From the NCBI GenBank assembly GCA_023251195.1, contig JAHEZG010000015.1, positions 1 to 9,842 of the forward strand: a stretch of 9,842 bases of DNA, in the 5' to 3' direction. The DNA is from Chitinophagaceae bacterium. Lineage in GTDB: Bacteria; Bacteroidota; Bacteroidia; Chitinophagales; UBA10324. The notes beneath the pieces were generated by a model, which worked only from the letters and a program-made list of their open reading frames with translations, did no database searches and was not told where the DNA came from. Positions 1 to 7,039 of the stretch are shown piece by piece (within the stretch, counting starts at the first letter, position 1; every line of letters starts with the position of its first letter). A program made the translations under genes and the position numbers.

Positions 1-113
1 TTTCAGATTCACAATTTGTTCTGAATCTTTCCACTCAACCAAACGGAATTTATTTTCTGCAACTCAAAACAGAATTGGGAATGCAGAATAAAATTATTGT
101 CATTAACAAATAG
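1..113 (+). CDS. C-terminal end of a T9SS-exported protein (sorting domain), 5' truncated
   Basis: The window opens inside a gene whose last 36 codons, read from base 3, end in TAG at 111-113. The tail contains LSTQPNGIYFLQLKT followed by IIVINK at the very end. This matches the type A C-terminal sorting domain of type IX secretion substrates: a PxGIYF strand, a hydrophobic strand, then a short basic end. In this family the domain directs export across the outer membrane and is usually cleaved by PorU. The passenger domain lies outside the window, so the protein's function cannot be stated. The gene lies 67 bp upstream of a PorV/PorQ-type barrel on the same strand, which fits a secretion-related neighbourhood. 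Confidence 0.85.
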   Translation, partial: SDSQFVLNLSTQPNGIYFLQLKTELGMQNKIIVINK

Positions 114-123
114 TTAAGCAGAC

Positions 124-164
124 AATTATCAAATTATCAAATCACCGAATTATCAAATCAGTAA
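124..164. repeat. Imperfect 8-bp tandem repeat (ATTATCAA) in a leader region
   Basis: Between the sorting-domain gene and the barrel gene the sequence runs in 8-bp steps: ATTATCAA at 125-132, 133-140 and 149-156, with decayed copies at 141-148 and 157-164. Just after it, TACTTTG at 167-173 resembles the Bacteroidetes -7 box TAnnTTTG but has one spacer base too few, and no -33 TTG lies at the expected distance. A promoter here is therefore only weakly supported. The array could bind a regulator or be neutral slippage sequence. Confidence 0.5.
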
Positions 165-180
165 TTTACTTTGTGCCCCG

Positions 181-1185
181 ATGAAGCGCTTGCTAATTTT
201 ATTTTTCATTCTGATTGCTGCATTGCAAAATGCGGATGCGCAATTGCTTCCGCTGTTTGGCGGAACACGCACGGGCACTACCGGTTTTCAGTTTCTGAAA
301 AACAGTGTGGACGCGCGCGGCTCTTCGATGGGTGGAGCATTCATCGCAGAGGTGAATGATGTTTCGGCTTTGTACTGGAATCCTGCGGGCATCACGAAAG
401 TGGATACACAGCACATACACCTGATGGCTTCGCAAACCAGTTTCTTCGCCGGAATGAATCAGCAGTTTGTCGGAGCGGTGATTAAAAAATCTGCAGAAAC
501 TTTTTTCGGGGTCAGTTACATGGGATTTTATTCACCGGAGATGCTTTACACCACCGAGTTTCAACCTCATGGTACCGGACAAACTTTTCGCGCTTACGAC
601 ATGGCAGTGGGTGTTACACTCGGACGAATTCTCACCGATAATTTTTCATTCGGCATCACTGCAAAATATTTAAGAGAAAGTTACGCGGAGGTTCACACAC
701 AAAATGGTGTGGTTGATTTTGGTTTTCAATATGAGGTAGGAAAAGCAAACACACGATTCGCTGCCGGTGTCAGTAATTTCGGTTTCACTGCTGAACCAAA
801 AGGAACTGTTATCGCAACTACATTAAATGGCGTGGATACACTTTCGGGTTTTGAAAAAATGGCGGTGCCTGCTATGTTCCGATTGGGAGTTGCGTGGGAT
901 GCCGTGAAGAAAAAAGATTCGCGCTTAACTTTTTGCGGACAACTCAATCACCCGACCGACAACAACGAAACATTTTCAATCGGCGGAGAATATTCGTGGA
1001 AAGAAAATTTATTTGCTCGCACGGGTTATGAATTAGGTCAGGACGAAAACGGATTACCATCATTTGGTTTCGGATTAAAATTCAAACGGCGCTTCGGCAT
1101 CATTCAAATGGATTATGGTTTCAGCAACAAGCACACGCTCGGAAATATTCATCGTTTAACATTCAACCTCTCCCTCTTCAACTAA
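181..1185 (+). CDS. PorV/PorQ-family outer-membrane beta-barrel protein
   Basis: 334-residue protein. Residues 1-20 form a Sec signal peptide with a basic start (MKR), a hydrophobic core and a likely cut after ADA before Q21. Residues 45-70 carry the family signature: ARGSSMGG, a conserved ND at 59-60, then ALYWNPAG at 63-70. The rest alternates short amphipathic strands and glycine/aromatic-rich turns, as in an FadL-like barrel, and ends on an amphipathic strand (RLTFNLSLFN). PorV and PorQ are outer-membrane components of the type IX secretion system: PorV carries cargo from the translocon to the PorU sortase, and PorQ is a barrel partner. This protein is a family member, but sequence reading alone does not tell which paralogue it is, and many Bacteroidetes carry several of unknown role. 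The next gene begins 4-52 bp downstream and is likely cotranscribed. Confidence 0.85.
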   Translation: MKRLLILFFILIAALQNADAQLLPLFGGTRTGTTGFQFLKNSVDARGSSMGGAFIAEVNDVSALYWNPAGITKVDTQHIHLMASQTSFFAGMNQQFVGAVIKKSAETFFGVSYMGFYSPEMLYTTEFQPHGTGQTFRAYDMAVGVTLGRILTDNFSFGITAKYLRESYAEVHTQNGVVDFGFQYEVGKANTRFAAGVSNFGFTAEPKGTVIATTLNGVDTLSGFEKMAVPAMFRLGVAWDAVKKKDSRLTFCGQLNHPTDNNETFSIGGEYSWKENLFARTGYELGQDENGLPSFGFGLKFKRRFGIIQMDYGFSNKHTLGNIHRLTFNLSLFN

Positions 1186-1207
1186 ATCTATGACCTCCGA
1201 TAAACAA

Positions 1208-1306
1208 ATCCCTCCCCAAAAGGAAGGGATAAAGCGAATGAAAAATCTTGAAGCGAATACTCTGTCACGACTGTTCCTTCCCAATAGGGGAAGGTTAGGA
1301 TGGGGC
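1208..1306. repeat. REP-like double-hairpin repeat element
   Basis: About 100 bp built from two GC-rich palindromes with a spacer. The left one (1209-1229) pairs TCCCTCC with GGAAGGGA imperfectly around an A-rich loop. The right one (1276-1294) has a perfect 7-bp stem, CCTTCCC / GGGAAGG, with loop AATAG. The right end reads GGTTAGGATGGGGC, which resembles the dispersed 'CCCCAxCCTAACC-TTCCCC' type of intergenic repeat I associate with Bacteroidetes genomes. The spacer repeats AAGCGAAT at 1232-1239 and 1251-1258. Composition and structure differ clearly from the flanking genes. Other genomic copies cannot be seen here, so calling it a dispersed element is inference. It overlaps the 5' end of the lipoprotein gene. 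Confidence 0.65.
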
Positions 1307-2509
1307 TTTGTTTTGCTGTCTTTTTCTCTCTCGCTTTTTTCCTCCTGCGATTTTTTATTTGGAAGTAAAAAAGATAAAACCACTGAAGATATATTTAAGC
1401 AGGGCGCCATTGACCCGAACCTTGTTCCCAATCAGGTTGGATATGTTCCGCTGCTTCCGTTCTGGAAAAATGTTTCGCATCCGGTTGATGTGTTTGTCGG
1501 GTACGATGAAATGGTTTATATCATTGACGATGAAGGGCTCGAAGTTTTCGACCAGAAAGGCGAGCGCCACCGCACCATTGCAATTGAAGGCGCAACCGAT
1601 GTAACACAAGACCGACGATTGCACACTTATGTTACCGGCAGAATAAATAAAATTGTTGCGGGCACTACTTACAATCTCGCTGCGGTTTTTCACATCATCA
1701 ATGCATCCACTTCCACTGAACCACTAATCATCGACACGCTCATTCAACCCTTCTGCGATGTGAGCCGCAACAACTCTGCGTTTCGCGGAACACAGGATGA
1801 AGCCGTTCAGTTCACCGGCATCACCACACGCGCCGATAATTCTTTACTCGTTGCGCGCACCGGTCCCACCAATGATTTAGGTTCTGTTGCGCGACCTGAC
1901 AACACCATTTTATTTTTTAATCCGGATGGAAACAACACCGGATATTCCATCGGGTTGAATCCTGTTACATCATCATTGAAATCTGTTCTGGGTTTGAGTG
2001 CCATCACTTCCTTCGCTGCGCCACCGCAAAGCATCAGTGGCATCAATACTTCTCCCGATTTTTTAATTCTGCAATCCGATGCTGCCGCGCAATTCAAAGC
2101 GCTCTGGATAAAAGAAACCTACGACCCCGATGCCGGAATTTCTTACATCGAAAATTCGTCGCTTACACAATTTGATTTCACAAAGGCAGATGGATTTTTA
2201 TACGATGCAAACCGCTTCAGCAATCCCACCGACATTTGTGTTTCGGGTGATGCATCGCAATATATTTTTATCGTCGATGCCGGAAAAGATTCGCTCTATC
2301 AGTTCACACAAAAAGGATACGAAGGAGTAAATCCCGCTGCTAATTCCGGTTCAACCAAGCAGGTGCTCGCCTCATTCGGTGGTTTTGGTGCCGGACCCTT
2401 TCAGTTCGATTCGCCTTCAGGAGTTTGTTATTTCAAGAAGGTGATTTATGTAGCTGATAAAAACAACAACAGAATCTGCCGTTATATTTTGAGTACAGAT
2501 TTGGAGTAG
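1238..2509 (+). CDS. NHL-repeat (beta-propeller-like) lipoprotein
   Basis: 423 residues from ATG 1238; an in-frame ATG at 1190 would add 16. I prefer 1238 because the upstream purine run GGAAGGG may act as a weak ribosome site and the signal peptide is shorter. The lipobox is FSSC, with Cys encoded at 1346-1348 after the hydrophobic stretch FVLLSFSLSLF, so the mature protein should be a membrane-anchored SPII lipoprotein. NHL-type blades are visible as HPVDVFVGYDEMVYIIDDEG (from base 1478), NPTDICVSGD...IFIVDAG (from 2222) and SPSGVCYFKKVIYVADKNNN (from 2411). Such propellers usually bind proteins or glycans; no catalytic residues are apparent. The signal peptide n-region is encoded by a REP-like repeat, so the original start was probably altered. 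Its position directly after the PorV-like gene suggests joint expression and a possible envelope partner role, which is inferred. Confidence 0.8.
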   Translation: MKNLEANTLSRLFLPNRGRLGWGFVLLSFSLSLFSSCDFLFGSKKDKTTEDIFKQGAIDPNLVPNQVGYVPLLPFWKNVSHPVDVFVGYDEMVYIIDDEGLEVFDQKGERHRTIAIEGATDVTQDRRLHTYVTGRINKIVAGTTYNLAAVFHIINASTSTEPLIIDTLIQPFCDVSRNNSAFRGTQDEAVQFTGITTRADNSLLVARTGPTNDLGSVARPDNTILFFNPDGNNTGYSIGLNPVTSSLKSVLGLSAITSFAAPPQSISGINTSPDFLILQSDAAAQFKALWIKETYDPDAGISYIENSSLTQFDFTKADGFLYDANRFSNPTDICVSGDASQYIFIVDAGKDSLYQFTQKGYEGVNPAANSGSTKQVLASFGGFGAGPFQFDSPSGVCYFKKVIYVADKNNNRICRYILSTDLE

Positions 2510-2521
2510 TGAAAAGTGAAA
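2508..2521 (+). repeat. Tandem heptamer AGTGAAA x2 at a stop codon
   Basis: Two perfect AGTGAAA copies (2508-2514, 2515-2521) overlap the last two bases of the TAG stop of the NHL lipoprotein gene. An inverted copy, TTTCACT, follows at 2542-2548, so the transcript could fold into a 7-bp A/U-rich hairpin around a 20-nt loop. A related heptamer array follows the ribonucleotide reductase gene. Confidence 0.6.
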
Positions 2522-2531
2522 TACTATAAGT

Positions 2532-2564
2532 AAAAAATATTTTTCACTCGCTGAAAATCATTTT
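2532..2564 (+). repeat. Left copy of imperfect direct repeat flanking the AT-rich gene
   Basis: AAAAAATATTTTTCACTC, then four variable bases, then AAAATCATTTT. The same string recurs at 4261-4294 with one extra T. Hand alignment gives 29 identical columns of 34. The two copies bracket one AT-rich gene. The left copy also contains TATTTTTC (2538-2545), one base off a -7 box TAnnTTTG, so it might serve as that gene's promoter. Confidence 0.6.
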
Positions 2565-2592
2565 TAATTTCATCGCAATAAAAAAATTAAGA

Positions 2593-4230
2593 ATGAAAAA
2601 AACAGTATTGATTTTATTACTGACAGTAATTTATTTTTCAGGTAAAGCACAAGTAGATTCTATAAATAATTCTTTGTTTAAGAAAACCTTTTTTTCAAAT
2701 CAACTTTTTAATATTATTTCAAATGAAACAGTTCTAAAAGTTAATTCTCATTCTGAAATCTTTTCATTTCCTTATTCAACTTCTGATAAAAAAATTAAAC
2801 ACCTTGATATTGATATTAACGAATTAACTGAAACTTTTATAACTGAAGAGGCATGCAAAATTGGAAATAAAAAAATTGAACTTGATAAACTCTTTACAAT
2901 GAACAATCATTATTTCATGATTGGTCATACTGACAATTGCGATAACCCAGCTATAGTTAATTGTTCTTTTCAATTTTATATTCTTCCATTTGATATTCAT
3001 TCATGGTCCTGTAACGGAGAACCAAAACTTATTTACGAAACTACTGAGGGTGCATTTAGGAATGATGATTTCCCATTTAGATTTTTTGACTTCAGCATCT
3101 CTTTAGATTCGTTAAATATTGTTTTTGTGTTTAACCATGATAGAAAGAAAAGCGATTTGCAAAGTTTTCATGCTGTAATGCTTGACAATGAAATTAATTT
3201 GAAATTCAGTAAGGATTTGGAGTTAAAGTACACCAATGAAGAATTTATTTATAACGGTGTAATGCTGACAAATAGTGGTCAAATTATTATGAAAGGATAT
3301 GTTGAAATACCGAATTCAGAATATAAAATGGAAAATGCCGGGCTTTTCAAGCCCATTTTTCCTTCTGATATTATTTCAAATAGATTAAAGGAACATAGAA
3401 ATATCTGGCTTTCACATGTAATTGTTTTTTCTTCAATCGGTGACGAAGTTTGGGATTACCAATTTGCCAACTCATCCATTAAAGATGAAGGCGTTTGTAT
3501 AAAACTTTTAAAGAATAACCATATACTTTATTCCGGATATTTTTCTGATATGACCTCATATATTGAAGATGGCATTTTTATAAATGAACTTGATCCGGTA
3601 AATAAATCTGTGGTTAAAAATATCAAAAAACAATTTGAACCAGAACTAATTAAAAAGGCGATTGGTGATTCTGATTACAACGAGGGAAATAGAATCAGTT
3701 ACTATAAAATTCTTGATATTATCAATAGGGAAAATGGAAAATATTATATGATATCTGAGAAACGATACTTGTATTACTATAATAGCCCAAATGGTTCAGG
3801 ATATGCCGCAGTCTATAAAAATATAATGGTGGCTTCAATTTCATCTGAATTAAATATTGATTGGATAAGTGATTTTAAAAAATCACAAAATGATAATCTT
3901 ATGTTAGGTGGAGGGTTAGTCAAATTCTATTCTAATGAAAAATTATATTTTATGTGGAATGCAAGTATGCCTTTTGATAAAAATTCAAATCAGGATGAAA
4001 TTGTAAAGTCAGCCGGAATTTATAGCCCTGGAAATTTTGTGGCTTGTTCAACTGTTTTACCTGATGGAAAAGTGGAGTATAGAAAACTAAATAAAATTCC
4101 AGGAACTCTTTTATTACATCCTGACGAATCTGTTTTGTTAGATAAATCGCATTTATTAATAACTGCAGATTGTGTATTGAGAAATCCCTATTCAAGATTT
4201 AAAGGCATTCAAATAATTAATTTGAAATAA
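2593..4230 (+). CDS. Secreted protein of unknown family, AT-rich gene
   Basis: 545 residues. A classic signal peptide (MKK, then a hydrophobic core to FSGKAQ) predicts Sec export with cleavage near KAQ before VDSIN, and no lipobox Cys. The mature part shows repeated strand-turn patterns such as SHVIVFSSIGDEVWDYQF and NIMVASISSELNIDWISDF, which resemble blades of a propeller-like secreted protein, but I recognise no named domain. The end (GIQIINLK) lacks a clear T9SS sorting domain. Base use is unlike its neighbours: row 2701-2760 has 13 G/C of 60, against 34 of 60 in row 1801-1860 of the preceding gene, and codons favour AAT, AAA, TTA and ATT. Direct repeats at 2532 and 4261 bracket it. Together these suggest recent acquisition. 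Reading frame, start and signal peptide are intact, so it is probably functional; what it does is unknown. Confidence 0.8.
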   Translation: MKKTVLILLLTVIYFSGKAQVDSINNSLFKKTFFSNQLFNIISNETVLKVNSHSEIFSFPYSTSDKKIKHLDIDINELTETFITEEACKIGNKKIELDKLFTMNNHYFMIGHTDNCDNPAIVNCSFQFYILPFDIHSWSCNGEPKLIYETTEGAFRNDDFPFRFFDFSISLDSLNIVFVFNHDRKKSDLQSFHAVMLDNEINLKFSKDLELKYTNEEFIYNGVMLTNSGQIIMKGYVEIPNSEYKMENAGLFKPIFPSDIISNRLKEHRNIWLSHVIVFSSIGDEVWDYQFANSSIKDEGVCIKLLKNNHILYSGYFSDMTSYIEDGIFINELDPVNKSVVKNIKKQFEPELIKKAIGDSDYNEGNRISYYKILDIINRENGKYYMISEKRYLYYYNSPNGSGYAAVYKNIMVASISSELNIDWISDFKKSQNDNLMLGGGLVKFYSNEKLYFMWNASMPFDKNSNQDEIVKSAGIYSPGNFVACSTVLPDGKVEYRKLNKIPGTLLLHPDESVLLDKSHLLITADCVLRNPYSRFKGIQIINLK

Positions 4231-4254
4231 AAAAATTTCAATACTGAAATTTCA
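4222..4254 (+). terminator. Possible weak A/U-rich terminator at the end of the AT-rich gene
   Basis: TTGAAAT (4222-4228) and ATTTCAA (4235-4241) form a 7-bp inverted repeat spanning the stop codon. A second palindrome, TGAAATTTCA, lies at 4245-4254. The stems are A/U-dominated with no clear U-tract, so termination is only a guess. Confidence 0.25.
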
Positions 4255-4260
4255 ATTTGA

Positions 4261-4294
4261 AAAAAATATTTTTTCACTCTGCAAAAATCATTTT
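4261..4294 (+). repeat. Right copy of imperfect direct repeat flanking the AT-rich gene
   Basis: AAAAAATATTTTTTCACTC, then four differing bases, then AAAATCATTTT. It matches 2532-2564 apart from one T insertion and the variable core. It lies 30 bp after the stop of the AT-rich secreted-protein gene and about 220 bp before the ribonucleotide reductase start. The same orientation on both sides is what a duplication-bounded insertion would leave. Confidence 0.6.
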
Positions 4295-4391
4295 CAAAAT
4301 TCCTAATGCTATTTATCAAGATGCTACTAACATGTATATAACTTCAATCGTTTGTGCATTCTTTTTTCTACCTAACACATTTCTGTAAATA

Positions 4392-4399
4392 TATTTTTG
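4392..4399 (+). promoter_or_regulatory. Candidate -7 box of the ribonucleotide reductase promoter
   Basis: TATTTTTG fits the Bacteroidetes -7 consensus TAnnTTTG exactly. A TTTG at 4351-4354 is too far upstream (37 bp) to be its -33 partner, and none lies at 19-21 bp, so the promoter is supported by one box only. Transcription would start near 4405, immediately before the strong stem-loop at 4412-4447. Confidence 0.4.
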
Positions 4400-4411
4400 G
4401 CATCGCTATCC

Positions 4412-4447
4412 GCTGAACCCCGTGCATAAAAATGCATGGGGTTCGGC
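4412..4447 (+). promoter_or_regulatory. Strong 16-bp stem-loop in the leader of the ribonucleotide reductase gene
   Basis: The arms GCTGAACCCCGTGCAT (4412-4427) and ATGCATGGGGTTCGGC (4432-4447) pair over 16 positions, two of them G-U wobbles, around an AAAA tetraloop. The stem ends 31 nt before ATG 4479. No U-tract follows, so it is not a standard intrinsic terminator. It is too short and simple for a cobalamin riboswitch. It could stabilise the 5' end of the mRNA, be a protein-binding operator, or be a dispersed palindromic repeat. It is seen directly; its role is unknown. Confidence 0.65.
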
Positions 4448-4478
4448 ATCTCAAACCACGACTCAAAAAACTCATTAT

Positions 4479-7037
4479 ATGTCCTCGACAACAAAAACAC
4501 ACTCCGGCATTCCAACTAAAGTTGAATTTGAATACTCCGAAATTCTTGCTGCCTGCATCGAATATTTCGGAGGTGATGAACTCGCTGCCAGCACATGGAT
4601 AAATAAATATGCCATGAAAAATAAATCGGGCAAGTATGTGGAAGTCACGCCTGATGACATGCATCGCCGCATGGCAAAAGAATTTGCGCGCATCGAAAAA
4701 AATTATGCAAAACCAAAATCACTCAAAGGTTTATCGCCTCGATATGAAAAGCGCGAAGCACTGACGGAAGAAAAAATTTACGAATACTTTTCTCACTTCA
4801 AGTACATCATTCCACAGGGAAGTGTGATGTCGGTTTTAGGAAACCCTTACATGGTTGCATCGTTAAGTAATTGCGTGGTGCTGCCTGAAATTTTTGATTC
4901 GTATGGTGGCGTGATGTACACTGACCAACAACTTGTTCAATTATTCAAGCGCCGCTGCGGGGTGGGAATTGATATTTCAACATTGCGCCCATCGGGTGAA
5001 AGAGTAGAGAATGCAGCGGGAACAACTTCAGGTGCTGTTTCATTCATGGATAGATTCAGCAACACGACTCGTGAAGTTGCGCAGAACGGACGGCGCGGCG
5101 CTCTCATGATTACAATGGATGTTTCGCATCCCGACATTGAAAAATTTGTAACAGTGAAACAGGATTTATCAAAAGTGACCGGCGCAAATATTTCTGTTTG
5201 CCTCACTGATGAATTCATGAATGCAGTGAAGAACAACTCACCATTCACTCTTCGTTTTCCGATTGATGCTGAAAATCCAAAAACAAAAATCAATGTTCAG
5301 GCAAAAGAATTGTGGGAGACAATAATTAAGAGCGCGCACAAATCTGCAGAGCCGGGATTAATTTTCTGGGACCGTCAGCATCACTATTCCACCTCTTCCA
5401 TTTATCCGGGATTCAAAAATGTTTCTACTAATCCGTGTTCTGAAATTGCGATGCAGGGCGGAGATAGTTGCCGCTTGATAGCAATCAATCTTTTCAACTT
5501 CGTAAAAAATCCTTTCTCATCAAAAGCAGAATTCGATTACAAAAAGTTTTATGATACCACTTATGATTCACAACGGTTGATGGATGACCTCGTTGATCTG
5601 GAATTAGAGTCAATTGAAAAAATAATGGCGAAGGTTGCTGAAGACCCTGAACCGGAATACATAAAGGAAGTGGAACTGCGCACCTGGCGCTTGTTGTACG
5701 ATGCAGGAAAAAAAGGAAGAAGAACCGGACTTGGATTCACTGCACTAGGCGATGCGATGGCGGCACTCGGATTTAAATTTGATTCGGATGATGCGCTCAT
5801 GGAGATTTCGAAAATCATGCGCACGAAATGCGAAGCGGAATTCGACAGCTCTGTTGACATGGCAATTGAGCGCGGAAAGTTTGATGGCTTCGATCCGAAG
5901 ATTGAAAACCTGAGTGAGTACATCAACATGATGGAAAAAGAATTTCCTGAATTGTATGCGCGCATGATGGAACATGGAAGAAGAAATATTTCCATCAGCA
6001 CGGTTGCACCAACAGGTTCGCTCAGCATACTTGCACAATGTTCAAGCGGATTGGAACCGGTGTTCATGCTTTCATACAAGCGCCGCAGAAAAATAAATCC
6101 GGATGATAAAAACGGTCGCGTTGATTTCACGGATGCGATGGGCGATAGTTGGCAGGAGTTCGAAGTGTATCACCCGAAACTGAAAATGTGGATGGATGTT
6201 ACACATCGTACTGACATTACGCAAAGTCCGTATGCCGGAAGTTCTGCTGCTGAAATTGATTGGATGAAAAGAATCGAGTTGCAATCCATCGTTCAGAAAT
6301 ACACCACGCACTCCATCAGTTCAACCATCAATCTTCCTGAAGATGTAACAGTTGAAAAAGTCGGTGACATTTATTTGGAAGCATGGATGAAGGGATTGAA
6401 AGGAATTACGATTTATCGTGATGGCAGTCGGAGTGGTGTGTTGGTTTCGAATGAAAAAAAATTGGAAGCTGCTGTAGAAGAAATAAAAGAATCAACTGCG
6501 CCGAAGCGCCCGAAAAAATTAGATGCAGAAGTGATTCGTTTCATGAATGAAAATGAAAAATGGATTGCTGTAGTTGGTGTGTTGAAAGGAAAGCCGTACG
6601 AAATTTTCACGGGTAAAGCAGAAGATTCATTTGCCATTCCGAACTGGGTGGAAAAAGGTTGGGTGCTCAAACACAAGGACGATGACAAACAAAATCGTTA
6701 CGACTTTCAGTACCTCGACAAGGAAGGTTATCGCGTGACCATCGAAGGACTTTCGCGCTCGTTCAAAAAAGAATTCTGGAATTATGCAAAACTCATCAGT
6801 TCTGTTTTGCGACACGGTATGCCATTGACTTCTGCAGTCAATCTCGTCACCACTTTAAATCTCGACAACGATAACATCAACACCTGGATTAATGGTGTGG
6901 CGCGTGCATTGAAAAAATACATTCCCGATGGAACCAAAGCAGATAAAAAATGTCCGAACTGCGGCGATGCCGACGGATTAATTTATCAGGAAGGTTGTTT
7001 GACCTGCAAGAGTTGCGGGCATAGTAAGTGTGGGTAG
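4479..7037 (+). CDS. nrdJ: Adenosylcobalamin-dependent (class II) ribonucleotide reductase
   Basis: 852-residue enzyme that reduces ribonucleotides to deoxyribonucleotides using a coenzyme B12-derived radical, in the cytoplasm and without oxygen. The barrel motifs are present: LSNCVVLP with redox Cys132, RCGVGIDIS, NPCSEI (318-323) with the thiyl Cys320 and Glu322, the partner Cys331 in GGDSCRLIAINL, APTGS (510-514), and KGITIYRDGSRSG. A basic linker (APKRPKK) leads to a TSCPD-like C-terminal region. The tail holds the cysteine set of class II enzymes: C825, C828, C840, C843, C846 and C851, for zinc binding and disulfide relay. Length is normal for the Bacteroidetes form. A GTG at 4422 is in frame, but it lies inside the leader hairpin and would add 19 low-complexity residues, so ATG 4479 (MSSTTKTH) is preferred. 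No NrdR box was found upstream. Confidence 0.95.
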   Translation: MSSTTKTHSGIPTKVEFEYSEILAACIEYFGGDELAASTWINKYAMKNKSGKYVEVTPDDMHRRMAKEFARIEKNYAKPKSLKGLSPRYEKREALTEEKIYEYFSHFKYIIPQGSVMSVLGNPYMVASLSNCVVLPEIFDSYGGVMYTDQQLVQLFKRRCGVGIDISTLRPSGERVENAAGTTSGAVSFMDRFSNTTREVAQNGRRGALMITMDVSHPDIEKFVTVKQDLSKVTGANISVCLTDEFMNAVKNNSPFTLRFPIDAENPKTKINVQAKELWETIIKSAHKSAEPGLIFWDRQHHYSTSSIYPGFKNVSTNPCSEIAMQGGDSCRLIAINLFNFVKNPFSSKAEFDYKKFYDTTYDSQRLMDDLVDLELESIEKIMAKVAEDPEPEYIKEVELRTWRLLYDAGKKGRRTGLGFTALGDAMAALGFKFDSDDALMEISKIMRTKCEAEFDSSVDMAIERGKFDGFDPKIENLSEYINMMEKEFPELYARMMEHGRRNISISTVAPTGSLSILAQCSSGLEPVFMLSYKRRRKINPDDKNGRVDFTDAMGDSWQEFEVYHPKLKMWMDVTHRTDITQSPYAGSSAAEIDWMKRIELQSIVQKYTTHSISSTINLPEDVTVEKVGDIYLEAWMKGLKGITIYRDGSRSGVLVSNEKKLEAAVEEIKESTAPKRPKKLDAEVIRFMNENEKWIAVVGVLKGKPYEIFTGKAEDSFAIPNWVEKGWVLKHKDDDKQNRYDFQYLDKEGYRVTIEGLSRSFKKEFWNYAKLISSVLRHGMPLTSAVNLVTTLNLDNDNINTWINGVARALKKYIPDGTKADKKCPNCGDADGLIYQEGCLTCKSCGHSKCG

Positions 7038-7039
7038 CT

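Noticed and set aside
1209..1294. CRISPR-like repeats in the GC-rich palindromes
   Set aside because: Only two non-identical palindromes with one spacer and no cas genes; the structure fits a REP-type element.
4422..4478. In-frame GTG start for the ribonucleotide reductase, adding 19 residues
   Set aside because: It lies within the stem of the leader hairpin, the extra residues are polar low-complexity (Thr/Gln/Ser), and ATG 4479 gives a normal N-terminus for the family.
4302..4478. Cobalamin riboswitch or NrdR boxes upstream of the B12-dependent RNR
   Set aside because: No B12-box-like sequence or multi-helix architecture and no paired NrdR-type palindromes are visible; only one simple hairpin is present.
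4436..4519. 27-codon upstream ORF starting in the hairpin and overlapping the nrdJ start
   Set aside because: No ribosome site and no recognisable leader-peptide pattern such as runs of one amino acid; chance cannot be excluded.
5561..6130. 189-codon minus-strand frame inside nrdJ
   Set aside because: It lies opposite a fully conserved enzyme gene and its translation is low-complexity Ser/Arg/Phe typical of an antisense shadow.
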